A DNA stretch of 64,000 nt from Luzula sylvatica. Lineage: Eukaryota; Streptophyta; Magnoliopsida; Poales; Juncaceae. Of this stretch, positions 12,401 through 24,354 are shown in pieces. Each line of letters starts with the position of its first letter. Positions within the stretch are counted from its first letter, which is position 1. Position numbers and translations under genes: made by a program. The stretch covers positions 30,108,314 through 30,172,313 of the forward strand of contig OX326958.1 in the NCBI GenBank assembly GCA_946800325.1. Direction: 5' to 3'. The notes beneath the pieces are model-generated. The model had not been told where the DNA came from. It did no database searches and saw only the letters and a program-made list of their open reading frames with translations.

Positions 12401-14394
12401 AGGGTCATATTAATAGGGCCTTCATTTTGCATTGGGCCTTGTTATCTTGCAGTCTAGGAAATATAACCATTATCCATTTATTTATCCACACACCTTCCCC
12501 TCTCCCCTCTCCCCTCCATTTAATCTACTAATATTAAATGCTAATATGCTTGTCCATTCGTCCAGTAGAATAAATTAACGGAGAGGAAATTTGGATATGA
12601 GGGGGAAAAGAGACTGGAGGGGCCAGTTATACGTGGCGATAAGAAATTAACACGTGTGGGTGGAAGTGCGAATTCAGACAGAGAAATAAGCGTAATATCC
12701 AGAAGCAAGTGTTCCTCAGGATTAGTTTTAGATTATACATTTATAATGAACCGTCTGTGTGGCAAAAGAGGCATTTTTTTATTTTATTTTTATTTGGAGT
12801 TTAAGGGATTTTATGTTTTACTTTTTTGGATAATTTGGTCGGTGGGTGTGTTAATTTTGTCTTATCTTAAATCTTAAATTTGGTGATAAGATAATTATTT
12901 GAAATTTTATTACTAATAATTACAATCTTACCAAGTTTGATTGTTTTTTCCTTATTTTTTTGCATGTCGAAAGATATGAGAAATAATTTTAGATATATCC
13001 TTTATTTTGATAATATATAATTTAGACTTGTTAAAGATAATTCACGAGTTTAATTTGTATTGAATTGAGTTAATATTATTTGTAAATAGAACAGTTAGTC
13101 TTAATATCGATTAAAAGATAACTAATTTAGGTTTATATGAAGTGGCGTAAATATTATAAATTTTGTACGAGTAAACATACCCGAAAGTGCTTCATAATTG
13201 CTCTTCACGAATATTGCAGTTATTTTATGACACTATTATTAATTTATATTAACGGTTATTATATAATTAACATTGAATTAATATTATTTGTTTTGTAATG
13301 TTCTTTCCCGACACTATAACTAAAACATAACAAAATTATTAACGATTATTGCAGTTATTAGTCGAGCGTGAAACGCAAAAAAATTGTTCGTAACTATTAC
13401 ATTAAAAATGTACAATATTAATTGGTGCTAGTATTTAAAATCATCATCTCGTTATATTAATCATAACATATGATAATATAATTTTAATATACACACTCCG
13501 TAAATCAAATAAAATCATTTTATTTTCAAAATTCTTATTTTAATTAATACATGTTAAATGTTTCTTATTTTCTTTTAATTTTCCTCACTATCCTACATTT
13601 ATAACAATAATCTCATTCGAAGATTCTAATTCTAATTTTAATAACATTAATTTCCTTACCAAACCTATTTATTTTCCTTAAGAAACATTTATTTCATTCA
13701 TAACTTTCATTTCTCACGAACCTTGCATTTAATCCAAAATTAAAAAAATTCAACCAAAATAATACAACCGAATAATATCATTAATTAACACTATCCATAA
13801 AAAAAATATATCATGAATTAACACTATCCATAAAATTATCTGGATAAGAACACAATTAATGCATTCCATCGAAATTAACCAATATGATATATTGTTACAC
13901 GAATACCAATACGAATATCGTATTCGACGCAATACGGATCCGACGATCCGACTGTTTAAAAAAAAAAATTAAAATACGTTATGTCTATTATATATATTAA
14001 TTTATTAATTATTATTTACATATTCAATAATTTGTATACTAGATATAAAAAATATTAAAAGTTTGAGAATTTTATACATTACTGATTATTATATTTAATC
14101 ATGTATTATTTATTTATTTTGATTTAAAAATTTATAAAAATATTCAATAAATATCGCATGGTTAAAAGGTATAATATGCATAATGAAGTTTGTAACCAAG
14201 CACATAACATCATGTTCCTAACATAGCCAGATTATAGCCAGACTTAACATGAACCGACGGAGCAACATATCGCAGCACACGACGCTATATATAACCCTTC
14301 CTTCACTCTCTCCTCCTCCTCCATCCGTTCACCTGTTTTGGTGCTTAAATCATTTTTACTGCAATTTTCTCCATAATTTTCTCTGGCCGGTCCA
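9420..14394. other. Long intergenic region, no gene recognised
   Basis: Mostly AT-rich and non-coding. Items visible: a triple tandem of ATTCTCGCGAATAGATGC (about 11545-11597) followed by a 120-codon open frame I do not recognise; and a GC-richer block at about 12480-12740 with pyrimidine tracts (CCCCTCTCCCCTCTCCCC) and G-box/ABRE-like sites (TACGTGGC, ACACGTGT). The latter looks like a promoter or 5' leader with no coding region behind it. The last 200 bases are the SUC3-type gene's promoter; TATATAACCC near 14286 is a TATA candidate. Confidence 0.5.
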
Positions 14395-17300
14395 ATGGAG
14401 AGCAACGACAAAGGCGGCGAGATGGAGATGTCAACAGGTCCCAATCGTGTAGCCACGGTTGAGGCCGGTGAATCATTAAGGGAGACGCCTTCGACGCCTC
14501 CAGTTCCTCCGATCAGCCTTATTCGGCTTATCTTTGCCAGCATGGTCGCTGGAGGTGTCCAGTACGGCTGGGCTTTGCAATTGTCTCTTCTTACCCCATA
14601 CATTCAGGTCTTCTTTTTGCTCTTTGTTTTGTATATACGATCATAGATTCATATTCTCCTTTAGAACTTAGAAGTTCAATTTTTCAAAAAAAAATCTCTT
14701 TTGCGTTTGAATTCGTGTTGTGTGTCATGAACAGTTACTTGAATTGTATTAATTTGTAGATCTCATGAGCATAAGCGCAACCCGATCTTTTATTTTGAGA
14801 TTATTGTGATAAATAAACGTTTTTTAGGGTTATATCTGAAATTAGAGTACGGGTATTTCTGTAACTTAATTTTTGCAGGATGAATGGACGTGTCCAGTGT
14901 CAGTATAATCAGTTATTTGTCTCCTCTCCTTACAATTGTTTGTCTTTTTATATTTATATTTTCCGTTTTTTTCTATTTTATTTCACTGTAGAACTTTTTA
15001 TGTATTTTCAGAAAATTAGTTTTTTTTTCAACAAATTCGTATAATGACGTAATTATGACTAGTAAAAAAATTGGTAACTCAATTATGTTTTTGCAATTAA
15101 TAAAAAGAAGTTTTTTTTCCCTAAAAAACAAGGGGAATTATGACAAAGGATTTTGTTTCTGTAGGTTAAAATTAAATTAATTTTGGGTATTTATGTAAAC
15201 GAATCTTTTATCTTAAAAATAGATGACAGATTCAATGTCTTTTTTTGGTAGCATGTTAAAATTAGTTTTATTTGGTAATTTTGGCTAAATTTTTAAAAAT
15301 AGATATACACTACATCTCACATTAAGTGTCACTAGTTACTATAATTAGGTCCTATTTAATTGGAATGAACTATATTTAGACATTATTATATTTATGACAA
15401 TGCATTATTTTTTTCTGTTACACCATCCAAGGGATTTTTAATTTTTGATATAATTTAAGTTATTTTCTTTTCATAACGTGTCAAAATTAGTGGATCGGTT
15501 TGTTTACTATTTATACCAACAAAAATGGCCCAAAATAGAGGGACCTAGTCTAGATATTGGGCCAGAATATTAAATGCGTTTTCAAAATTGAATTGAATTC
15601 TTTAAATTAAGATTACAAATTTTATTTTATTTTTGTAATTAATTCAGACACTTGGACTTTCGCATGCACTCTCCTCAATTATGTGGATATGTGGCCCAGT
15701 TGCTGGTTTTGTAGTAAGTTTAATTCTTAACTTAATTAATTATTTATCTCTTAATTATACTGTAATTAAGTAAATATAATAAACACGGGGGTATATTTGC
15801 AAAATAAACAGGTTCAACCATGTGTGGGATTATGGAGTGATCGGTGTAAATTAAAGCTCGGAAAAAGAAGACCGTTTATTCTCTTCGGTTGCCTTTTGAT
15901 TTGTATTGCTGTGAGCATTTTTTCCATTTTCACCCCTTTATTTCTGAAATTTACTTCACCACTATACAAATCGTGTTGTTAATTTGATTTAATTTTTCAG
16001 GTAATTATTATTGGGTTTTCATCGGATATAGGATATGCTATGGGCGATACGAAGCTTCATTGCAGGTTAATTGACCTTTACAATTTTTTGAAATTAATTA
16101 TAATTATAATTTGTTATTAATTTAAATCTTTTGTATAAATTATGAAGTGAGTACCAAGGTGCCAGATGGCACGCAGCCTTAGTTTTCATCCTTGGATTTT
16201 GGATCCTCGATTTCTCTAATAATGCGGTACAAGGTCCGGCCCGTGCACTCATGGCTGATTTGTCTGGTAATTAATTTAATACGATAATAATAATAATTAT
16301 AATAATGAAACTATATAAAAAATTAAACGATATGAAAATTATGAAAATTAGGAGAGCATGGCTGCAGTGCTGCAAACGCGATATTTTGTTCGTGGATGGC
16401 TTTCGGGAATATCGTCGGATACTCTGCCGGTTCGAATGGAAATTGGCATAAGTTCGTTTTTACTTTTTACCCCTTCTCTTTTTTATTATTCGCAAATTCA
16501 CCCAATTTTAATTATTTTATTAGGTGGTTTCCGTTTCTCATGACAAACGGGTGTTGCGAAGCTTGTGCCAATCTCAAAGGCGCGTTTCTAGTCGCAGTGG
16601 TAAGTTTCAAAATTTCAAATTTAATAAATTTAAACTCGAACGAATTGATTTATTTGATTTTATTTTTCAGTTCGTGCTTCTGGGATGCATGACGGTGACA
16701 ATGATATTCGCAAAGGAAACCCAACTTGCATCCGAATCCGCAACAAATGCCCCAAATTCAAACGCGAGCCCGAACGAAGGCGAAATCGAAGACGAATGCG
16801 AAAATTCGAATAAACATTTAACTAATCGCGTCTCCGCATTGCCCGCAGCAGAACCATCCGGGTTCAAATCCATAATCTCCAGCTTCAGAAACTTGCCACC
16901 TGGCATGCACTCCGTCCTTTTCGTCACCGGCCTCACTTGGGTACCGTACCCCCCTCTAAACCCCCCCTAAAACCCTAAAACTAATTCTAAAAAAATTAAT
17001 TTTTTTCATAGTTATCATGGTTCCCATTTATTTTATACGATACTGATTGGATGGGTCGTGAAATATATCACGGAGCCGCGACGGGACAAGCAAACCAAGT
17101 CGACGCGTATAATCGCGGTGTCAGAGACGGGGCGTTCGGTCTCCTACTAAATTCCGTACGTTAAACATTTAACCCCGATATACTATTTTAATTGTATAAT
17201 ATACCGTTTTAATATTTTGGGTATTTTGTATGTACGTAGATAATTTTGGCGGCGAGTTCGTTTCTGATCGAGCCGATGTGTAGTAGATTCACGGCGAGAA

Positions 17301-17911
17301 TAGTGTGGATGATAAGTAACTTTTTCGTGTGCGTCGTTATGGCCGGGACGATCGCTATAAGCATCTGGTCCGTTCGCCAGAACAAAGGAGTTCATTTATC
17401 GGCTGATCAGTATATTAATCCCGATAAAGCTATTCGAGCCTGCGCTCTCACTCTCTTCGCTCTTCTCGGCTTCCCCATGGCTGTTAGTATTCCAAAATAA
17501 ATATTATTTTTTTAATAATAAAATGTATATTATAATTAGAATTATATTTTTCTGTAGATTTTGTATAGCGTACCATTTGCGGTAACGGCACAATTGGTAC
17601 AGAACGAAGGTGGCGGACAAGGTCTTTGCACCGGTGTTTTAAACATTGCAATTGTCGTCCCTCAGGTTCGTTTTTTTTCGCGATAATTTTGTTTAATGTA
17701 TTAATTAATAATGAATTTAAAATTAATTAATTTTGAAAAATAGGTGATAGTGGCGCTTGGAGCGGGGCAATTCGACGCGCTATTAGGGCAAGGAAATATA
17801 CCGGCGTTTGCGCTGGCTTCGGGGATAGCGTTGGTGTGTGGATTTGTGGGATTTTTCAAACTGCCGAAACTTTCGGGATTCAAGACCGCGGGAATAGTGG
17901 GCGGTCACTGA
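14395..17911 (+). CDS. SUC3: Sucrose/H+ symporter, SUC3/SUT2 type
   Basis: Twelve exons, 14395-14607, 15648-15713, 15812-15910, 16001-16065, 16148-16266, 16352-16451, 16524-16599, 16671-16940, 17012-17155, 17240-17482, 17558-17665 and 17744-17911, join in phase through GT..AG introns to 556 residues. Recognisable blocks: GWALQLSLLTPYIQ (TM1), TLGLSHALSSIMWICGP with the conserved His, LWSDRC then KLGKRRPFI, FILGFWILDFSNNAVQGPAR, FPFLMTNGCCEACANLK, a Ser/Asn/Glu-rich central loop (exon 8), FDTDWMGRE-like YDTDWMGREIYHG, GGGQGL and FDALLGQGNIPAF. The intron-rich structure and LPPGMHSVL place it with SUC3/SUT2 rather than SUC2 or SUT4. Role: 12-TM MFS proton-coupled sucrose import at the plasma membrane. 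Length is slightly under the usual about 590, mainly through a shorter loop. Oddity: G-K-R-R instead of G-R-R-R in the loop 2-3 motif. A copy of its 3' end lies at 40088. Confidence 0.93.
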
Positions 17912-18922
17912 CGAGTGGGACCCGAATTAGGCCCTATTTTATATAGTGGGCTTAATGGGTCAAAGACCTTAATTTAGAGCCCATTTATATTGAATAGTTG
18001 GTGTGTGTGTGTGTGTGTTTTTTTGTGTTTTTGTGTTTTTTTGTTGTTTAGAAAAGAAGAAAGAATGGAAGGGTGTTTGTGTAGTGGACTGGTGGGTCTG
18101 ATTAATTAATTATACCAATTATGTATTGTTTGTAATTGATTAAAGGCTCGTGGTTTATTTACATGAGTAACCTTTTGTTCGTTTGTTGCAGAATAGCTTA
18201 AATATTTGGTAATATATATTATAATGTAATTTTTGAACAATTATGTTTCTTTGTTGTTGTGTTTCTTGGTGTTTTTAATCTTTTTTGTCTTTGATTATTT
18301 AGGCAAATAATCAATGGATGGAGGACATATGAATGAGCCTTCTCCATTTATTATAAAAAAAAATTTTATTTAGGCAAATTTATTGGGCGAATTAACTATG
18401 ACTTTTAAAATATATATAAAAATAAATGTCATAATTTATTTTAACAAATTTGAAGTTTTAATGAACAAATAAATAAATTGTAAATGTCTTTAACAACACA
18501 TGTAAATGTAATATGATTATTTTTTATCACAAATATCAATATTTTTTTTGTCAAGGCAAATACACGTATGACGTAGGCTGAATATCTATATTTTAATATG
18601 TAAATTATGCATATGATACTCTTTTTATTTTTATTTATAACAAAAAAAATATTTGAAAGGGGACAAAAGAGCCCTCTCCAAATTTCTTTCGGAAGAAAAA
18701 TATTATTTTAATAGCAAATAATTAATATAGTATTTGTGATTATTTCCAAGACAAATACTCTGAAAAAAATATTGAAATAAATACCATAATTTATTTTAGG
18801 AAATTTTATGATGCTTATTATCTTTATATTATATTTACATCTGCTTTCTCTTTTGCAATTTTTTTTAATCTTTTGTCTTTTATAGTTTATCAACTCAATA
18901 ATTTAGTCCGAATTAGAACTAA
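17912..18922 (+). other. 3' UTR and downstream region of the SUC3-type gene
   Basis: 17912 to about 18300 is the 3' UTR and flank, with a (GT)n microsatellite at about 17999-18020; this part is duplicated at 40088-40800. A SINE tail follows at 18308-18362. From 18363 to 18922 I see only AT-rich sequence. Confidence 0.6.
18308..18362 (+). mobile_element. 5'-truncated SINE tail
   Basis: GGATGGAGGACATATGAATG, then AGCCTTCTCCATTTATT and an A-rich end. It matches the 3' end of the SINEs at 46227-46366 and 63888-64000; the tRNA-like head is missing, as in a 5'-truncated copy. Confidence 0.6.
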
Positions 18923-19959
18923 CTAGCAATAGCCTGCACAATAATTGTACGGGACTTCATACTCTTTTTTTTACATGTTTTGTATAATTTGTTTAAATAT
19001 AATTTGCGCGGGTACGTTTAAACTCAATTATATAATCATGATATGTTTGCAAATATACTGATGTCAATAACTGCATTATAATTAATAAATATTCATGAAA
19101 TTTATCTATTATGGATATGTGCATTATAATTAGTAAGCGTTTATGGAATTGGTCCATCATTATAAATCCGTAACAAATAAATAAAATATAACATGTTATA
19201 ATTCAAACAAAATTAAAGTTTCAAAACAAATAAAAGAAAACCGTGAATAATACACATAAAACCGAAATATATATTTAAAATGTCATCCATTAACATAAAA
19301 AATATCATTTTTAAAATAAAAAAAACACATTTGTAAATTGTAGCATAAGAAATTAACAATTGAGTAATAATTTCATACGGGAAATATATATGAAGCCCCA
19401 ATAACAAAAAAAAAACATCCTTGATGAGGCGGTAAGAGAAGATTAAATAGGTTGATCGGTATTATTGATTGTCCAATTTAACGATTGAATTGACCATTTA
19501 ATTGAATTGACACGTCAATTAATATTTATTAATATTAATATATTAATTATTGATGTGTTAATTAAACGTGTCAATTAATATTTAATTGAGTCAATTAGAA
19601 ATGTTAATCAATTTACTTTGTCACCTCACCAAGGATATTGTGATGAGTTTGGAGACAAATTATATTTTTTTACACGTCAATTAACATTTACTAATATTAA
19701 CATATTATAAATTATTGATGTGTTAATTAAACGTGTCAATTAATATTTAATTGAGTCAATTAGAAATGTTAATCAATTCACCTTGTCACCTCATCAAATA
19801 TATTGTGATGAGTTTGGGGGGAAATTATATATATATTTTTTCATACATGGATATAATTTGGATTGAAATAGAAAGAAAAAATAAATAAATAGAAGTACCA
19901 CGTGTCATCACTTTGTCTTTTGTTCAAGATTATAACTATAATAATATAATAATAATAGA
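18923..19959 (-). mobile_element. Non-autonomous Helitron-like element H1
   Basis: On the minus strand it starts TCTATTATTATTATATTA after an A and ends with a decayed hairpin (CCCGTACAATTATTGTGCAGG), then CTATTGCTAG followed by T. TC start, hairpin about 6 bases before a CTAG end, and insertion between A and T are the Helitron hallmarks. There is no Rep/helicase ORF. It carries a palindromic MITE (19416-19830). A homologous element lies in the opposite orientation at 22545-23356. Confidence 0.75.
19416..19830. mobile_element. Palindromic MITE within H1, with its right half tandemly repeated
   Basis: About 245 bases running from CCTTGATGAGGCGG to CACCTCACCAAGG, with inner inverted repeats around TTAATTGACACGT. 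The right half is repeated directly after it (19673-19830), which suggests slippage or unequal recombination inside the Helitron. Related copies: 21645-21915, 22630-22880, 39860-40087, 56055-56370, 56690-56985. Confidence 0.75.
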
Positions 19960-20155
19960 TTGACGCTCAATTTTCAAATTATGCTTCAGTTAAGACTCAG
20001 TTTAGATTCAATTTACCCAAATGAGCCTCGATCAACTCTAATTGAGCAATTTAAATTGCATATGGATCAACTCAGTTTAGATTCATCTGTTAATTAATTT
20101 AGAAATATATTTGTTCTCTTCTTCTCACGCTGCTATCAAATTAAACCACAATAAC

Positions 20156-20185
20156 TAACAATACTCCCGCGCAATTGCGCAGGTT
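20156..20185 (-). mobile_element. Decayed Helitron-like 3' end
   Basis: On the minus strand a hairpin CCTGCGCAATTGCGCGGG is followed by AGTATTGTTAG and T. This resembles the ends at 23356 and 23614, but the terminal CTAG is TTAG. The body of the element is not delimited. Confidence 0.4.
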
Positions 20186-20417
20186 TGTTCCAGTCGATTG
20201 TATTTTTGCTTGTTCTTCTTTTGTTTAGATGTGTTGCTATTATAGTTTTATATGCCCTGCGAAATATCAAAATTGATTTTTTTTTGAAAAAAATGACGAC
20301 GTGGCGGGCACAAAGCATTCTATGCCTGCGAAATGTAAAAATTGAATTTTTTTGAAAAATAAATAAATAATTTTTTTTTTAAAAATCGCAAGAATTATGT
20401 TTCCATGTCATAATATC

Positions 20418-20419
20418 CG

Positions 20420-20457
<38 letters not shown>

Positions 20458-20500
20458 GTATTCGTATTCGTATTCATATTCTGCAATATTCATACTGTAA
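20418..20500. repeat. (TA)n and TATTCG microsatellite
   Basis: An (AT)n run at about 20424-20455 is followed by four TATTCG-type hexamers. It lies about 0.5 kb upstream of the DREB1-type start codon. Confidence 0.9.
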
Positions 20501-20964
20501 TCATATTCGTTTAATTTCTGAACTGCATTCTGATGACAATAATACTTTACTCTAGATGCCTGCCACGGTACATATGATGTCAAATTTTTGAATAATTTAT
20601 GTGAGTAGGTCACCCATAAAATATATGTTTTCATAGATTCATAGGCATATTTATAATAAAACAATCCATAACTTATAATAAATGAGACAATAATTACTCG
20701 TATCAACATATAACAATTGTAAGAAATCCGGATCCAACCAGCTGTGCTTCCTCTGAAGCTTCCGTCTCGCAGTCGCAGGAGACTGTTACCTCAGTATCTC
20801 TGACCCACCAGAGAAGACAACGCCACGTCTCATCTCTCTCAAATAGCACCCAATTCAAAGAGTCCCCGTAAAATCTCTTTCACTTCACTCTCCAGCTGTT
20901 TCTCGCTCTTGATCTTCTCCTCTTCCCCATCTCCTTCACCGCGCCAAACACAAGCTCTACTTCA

Positions 20965-21576
20965 ATGGAATCCTCTACCTCTACTTCAAGTAGCGACTCT
21001 GATTACACCACAATATGGACTGCACCTCCGAAGAAACCATCGGGCCGAACCAAATTCCGTGAAACAAGGCACCCTGTTTACAAAGGAGTTCGGCGGAGAG
21101 GAACTTCAGATAGATGGGTTTGCGAAGTAAGGAACCCCAATGACAAAACAAGAATTTGGCTCGGAACCTTCCCCACTGCTGAGATGGCTGCTCGAGCTCA
21201 TGACGTGGCAGTGATGGCCTTACTAGGGAGGTCAGCTTGCTTGAACTTCGCAGACTCGGCCTGGTTGATTAAACCTCCAGGTTCCTTCTCGAGCGTAAAT
21301 GATATCAAAAGAGCTGCAATCGAAGCGGCAGAGAATTTCGGGTATCGAACGGAGGATGTTTGTTCATCTGTATCTGTATCTGCCTCCACGTCAACAGATT
21401 GCATGTCAAATGGAGAAAAGTACTATGGTGCGTTTAGTTTTGATGGAAGCTTAGACATGGATTTGGGTCCATACTATGCGAGCTTGGCTGAAGGGTTACT
21501 AATGGAGCCGCCGAGAGATACATACTGTAATTTGGAAGATGAAGGATGGTGTGATGTGGTTTCTCTGTGGAGTTGA
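20965..21576 (+). CDS. DREB1: DREB1/CBF-type AP2/ERF transcription factor
   Basis: Single-exon, 203 residues, typical of DREB1/CBF genes. The AP2 domain spans about residues 38-96 (YKGVRRR...WVCEVR...RIWLGTF, then AARAHDVA and LNFA). It is preceded by the CBF signature [16 protein letters not shown] and followed by DSAW, and the protein ends in an acidic region with the LWS terminus. Family knowledge: nuclear activator binding the DRE/CRT core CCGAC in cold or drought responses. V14 of the AP2 domain is kept, but position 19, usually Glu in DREBs, is Asn here (EVRNP). The start chosen is the ATG at 20965, in frame with the whole conserved region; an earlier ATG at 20909 is in another frame. 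The gene is bracketed by inverted Helitrons at 18923-19959 and 22545-23356. It could be one of several DREB1 paralogues. Confidence 0.93.
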   Translation: MESSTSTSSSDSDYTTIWTAPPKKPSGRTKFRETRHPVYKGVRRRGTSDRWVCEVRNPNDKTRIWLGTFPTAEMAARAHDVAVMALLGRSACLNFADSAWLIKPPGSFSSVNDIKRAAIEAAENFGYRTEDVCSSVSVSASTSTDCMSNGEKYYGAFSFDGSLDMDLGPYYASLAEGLLMEPPRDTYCNLEDEGWCDVVSLWS

Positions 21577-21644
21577 TCATGTGAGAGAGTTTAGTGAATT
21601 GGACTGTAATACTAATGGAGTTTGATATGGTGTTCCTCAGACTC

Positions 21645-21915
21645 GAACCAACATCCTGGATGAGGTGGCAAGAATGAATTAAGTGAATTAATTAGTATTA
21701 TTAATTGATTCGATTAGTGATTTAATTGATCATTTAATTGAATTGACACGTCAATTAACATATAATAATAATATATTCTTAATTATTGACGTGTCAATTA
21801 AACGTGTCAATTAACATTTAATTGAGTCAATTAGAAATATTAATCAATATATCGAACTCTTTTTTTACCATCCCATCAAGGATCTTGGGATGAGTTTTGT
21901 GGGGCAACATATATT
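21645..21915. mobile_element. Palindromic MITE just downstream of the DREB1-type gene
   Basis: Opens ACATCCTGGATGAGGTGGCA and closes CATCCCATCAAGGATCTTGG then GATGAGTTTTGTGGGG, with inner inverted repeats around TTGACACGTCAATTAA. It starts about 70 bases after the stop codon, so it may sit in or near the 3' UTR. Confidence 0.8.
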
Positions 21916-21949
21916 TTCCCAATACTAATATCTCCCTTGTCCGATTTAT

Positions 21950-22140
21950 CAAAAGACTGAGGGGCAGCGCCTCTCTAGATTTTTGAGCGGTATTATATAA
22001 TGTGTGTGATTATGGTAGTATATTTTATGATAAAATTAGAAAATTATGTATTACCGTCTTTTAAAAAAAAAATTGAAAATTTCTCACAATAATTCTCTCT
22101 AGATTACCGGCCCCGCCCTCATTGATACGGGACAAGATCC
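21950..22140. repeat. Dispersed repeat with related copy at 49430-49570
   Basis: TTTTTGAGCGGTATTATATA and GATAAAATTAGAAAATTATG correspond, with changes, to the reverse complement of 49430-49570; 50455-50640 is a more distant relative. Ends are not defined. Probably a MITE family. Confidence 0.5.
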
Positions 22141-22290
22141 GCCACTGAATAGCCCTCGATATTCATGAATTAATGGATATATGGTAAGTTCTTTGTAAAT
22201 TGTAAATATTTAATGGAAGGAAAACAGAGGGATTATTCTTTTAACACATATCAATTTCGGATAAAAAAGAAATCATTCAATACATAATGT

Positions 22291-22532
22291 GGGGAATTCT
22301 AGCATACACCTTTTTTCCTTATGATACATCCATTTTTAAGGGTATTTTGAGTAATTATCAATTATTGAGTATTTAAGGTAAATTTTCAAGTATATTTATC
22401 AATAAATGATAGGATAAATAGGAAATTTGAATTGTTCATGACAGTTCAAATATCCATAAAAAATAAAATTTATGATACACCATTCTAAATACCCAAAATA
22501 GCATTTTTAAAGGGTGTATGATAGAACTCCCC
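22291..22532. mobile_element. MITE with GGGGAATTCTAGCATACACC ends
   Basis: Left end GGGGAATTCTAGCATACACC, right end GGGTGTATGATAGAACTCCCC form a terminal inverted repeat. A direct repeat AATGT flanks it (22286-22290 and 22533-22537). A second copy sits at 48393-48654, nested in another MITE and flanked by a clean 9-bp repeat, which suggests a Mutator-type family. Confidence 0.8.
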
Positions 22533-22544
22533 AATGTTGAAAGT

Positions 22545-23356
22545 GTCACAGAAAGCTGACACATGTTACATTTTTTTGTTTTGATTTGTTTCTATTGCAA
22601 TCCAAATTATACTCATGTATGGAAGAAAAATATAATTTGCCCCAAAACTCATCACAATATCCTTGATGAGGTGACAAAGTGAATTGATTAACATTTCTAA
22701 TTGACTCAATTAAATATTGATTGATAGGTTTAATTAACACATCAATGATTTATAATATGTTAATATTAGTAAATGCTAATTGACGTGTTAATTCAATTAA
22801 AACGTTAAATGAGACAATCAATAATGCTAATCAACCTACTTAATCCTCTCTTGCCGCCTCATCAATGATGTTATTTTTGTGTTATTGGGGCTATATATAT
22901 AACCTCCGTATGAAACTATGACTCAATTGTTATTTTCTTATGGTATAATTTACAATTGTGTTTTTTTAAAAAAAATTGATATTTTTTATGTTAATGGATG
23001 ACATTTTAAATATATATTTCAGTTTTATGTGTATTATTCACGTTTTTTTTATTTGTTTTGAAACTTTAATTTTGTTCGAATTATAACATGTTATATTTTA
23101 TTTATTTGGTGTGAATTTATAATGACGGATCAATTTCATGGACCCTTATTAATTATAATGCATATCAATAATAGACAAATTTCATGAAACTTTATTAATT
23201 ATAATGCATTTATTGACATCAATATATTTACAAATATATCATGATTATATAATTGAGTTTAAACATACCCGCGCAAATTCTATTTAAACAAATTATACAA
23301 AACATGTAAAAAAATGGTATGAAATCCCGCGCAATTATTGCGCGGGCTATTGCTAG
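22545..23356 (+). mobile_element. Non-autonomous Helitron-like element H2 (3' part)
   Basis: Ends with a perfect hairpin CCCGCGCAATTATTGCGCGGG, then CTATTGCTAG followed by T. Its sequence is the reverse complement of H1 (18923-19959) over some 800 bases, including the internal palindromic MITE (about 22630-22880). The 5' start is not visible and may have been lost next to the MITE at 22291-22532. Confidence 0.75.
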
Positions 23357-23613
23357 TAACTTACATTCTTGAACATAAGTCCATGTGGTCAAAAATATTT
23401 CTACAAAATAGCCAAATAATATTATTGTAATGCCTAATTATATTAGCCATATAATATTATTGTTATAACTCACACATCATCATTAATTAACATTTACAAA
23501 CCAAAATATTACTACAAACATAAAAATAGACCGAAATTATAGGCGCTATTTAGCTTAAAATTGTAATTAATGCCCTCGGGATCAATCTATAAAATAGAAA
23601 ATAATGAAATTAA

Positions 23614-23738
23614 CTAGTAGAATACTCGCGCTACGCGGCGAGAATGTTAATTATGTTTTTATACAATATAAAGTCATTATAAATATGATGATATTAATAA
23701 TATCATTTCATAATGTAATTATTTGAACTAATTTGTTT
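23614..23738 (-). mobile_element. Helitron-like element H3, 3' end
   Basis: Read on the minus strand, CTCGCCGCGTAGCGCGAG forms a hairpin followed by TATTCTACTAG and T, the Helitron 3' signature. The element continues to the right, is interrupted by the Copia insertion (TSD attat at 23739-23743 and 36565-36569) and resumes at 36570. Its 5' end was not found. Confidence 0.6.
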
Positions 23739-24354
23739 ATTATTGTTGGTTAATTCTAACCTAGAGGGGGGTGAATAGGTAATCCTACTATATAATTTTC
23801 GATTATGGTATACCGATTCTAAATTAGTGCGGAAGCTAAAAATGATATAATTGAAATTGAGAAAATACCGAACACTTTGAACACGCGATATTTGATAACG
23901 GAGTTCGGTAGGTGGTTGCTTTGTAGCTTGAACTCACCGTCTACTTGCTCAATCGACCGATTCGATTGAATACAAGTACCTACGTCTCCGGGGATGCCTT
24001 GTGCCTTTTTCGGCTTTCGATTGAATTCCCGAATCACTCTTACAAGGTTTTGCCGAGATTGATTTACACGTTATTCTATCAATCTCTAGCGGGCTTTACA
24101 CTCTTGATGCTAGCCTATTACACTTCTAATACGAACTAAACGTGATCGGTCACGCAAGTTGGGAATCGTATTTGGTGGAGGAATGGAAGGAAATAATCTC
24201 TAAGAATGTTTAGAAGATTATGAGCTCAAAGGATTTTGCTAGTATTCTCTCTTGTAAGTGTGGAAATCAGATTATCAAAGTTGGAGAGAGAAAAGAGGGA
24301 AAGGTTCTATTTATAGAACACATAGACCCTTCCCAGAACTTGCATTTTTCGTAA

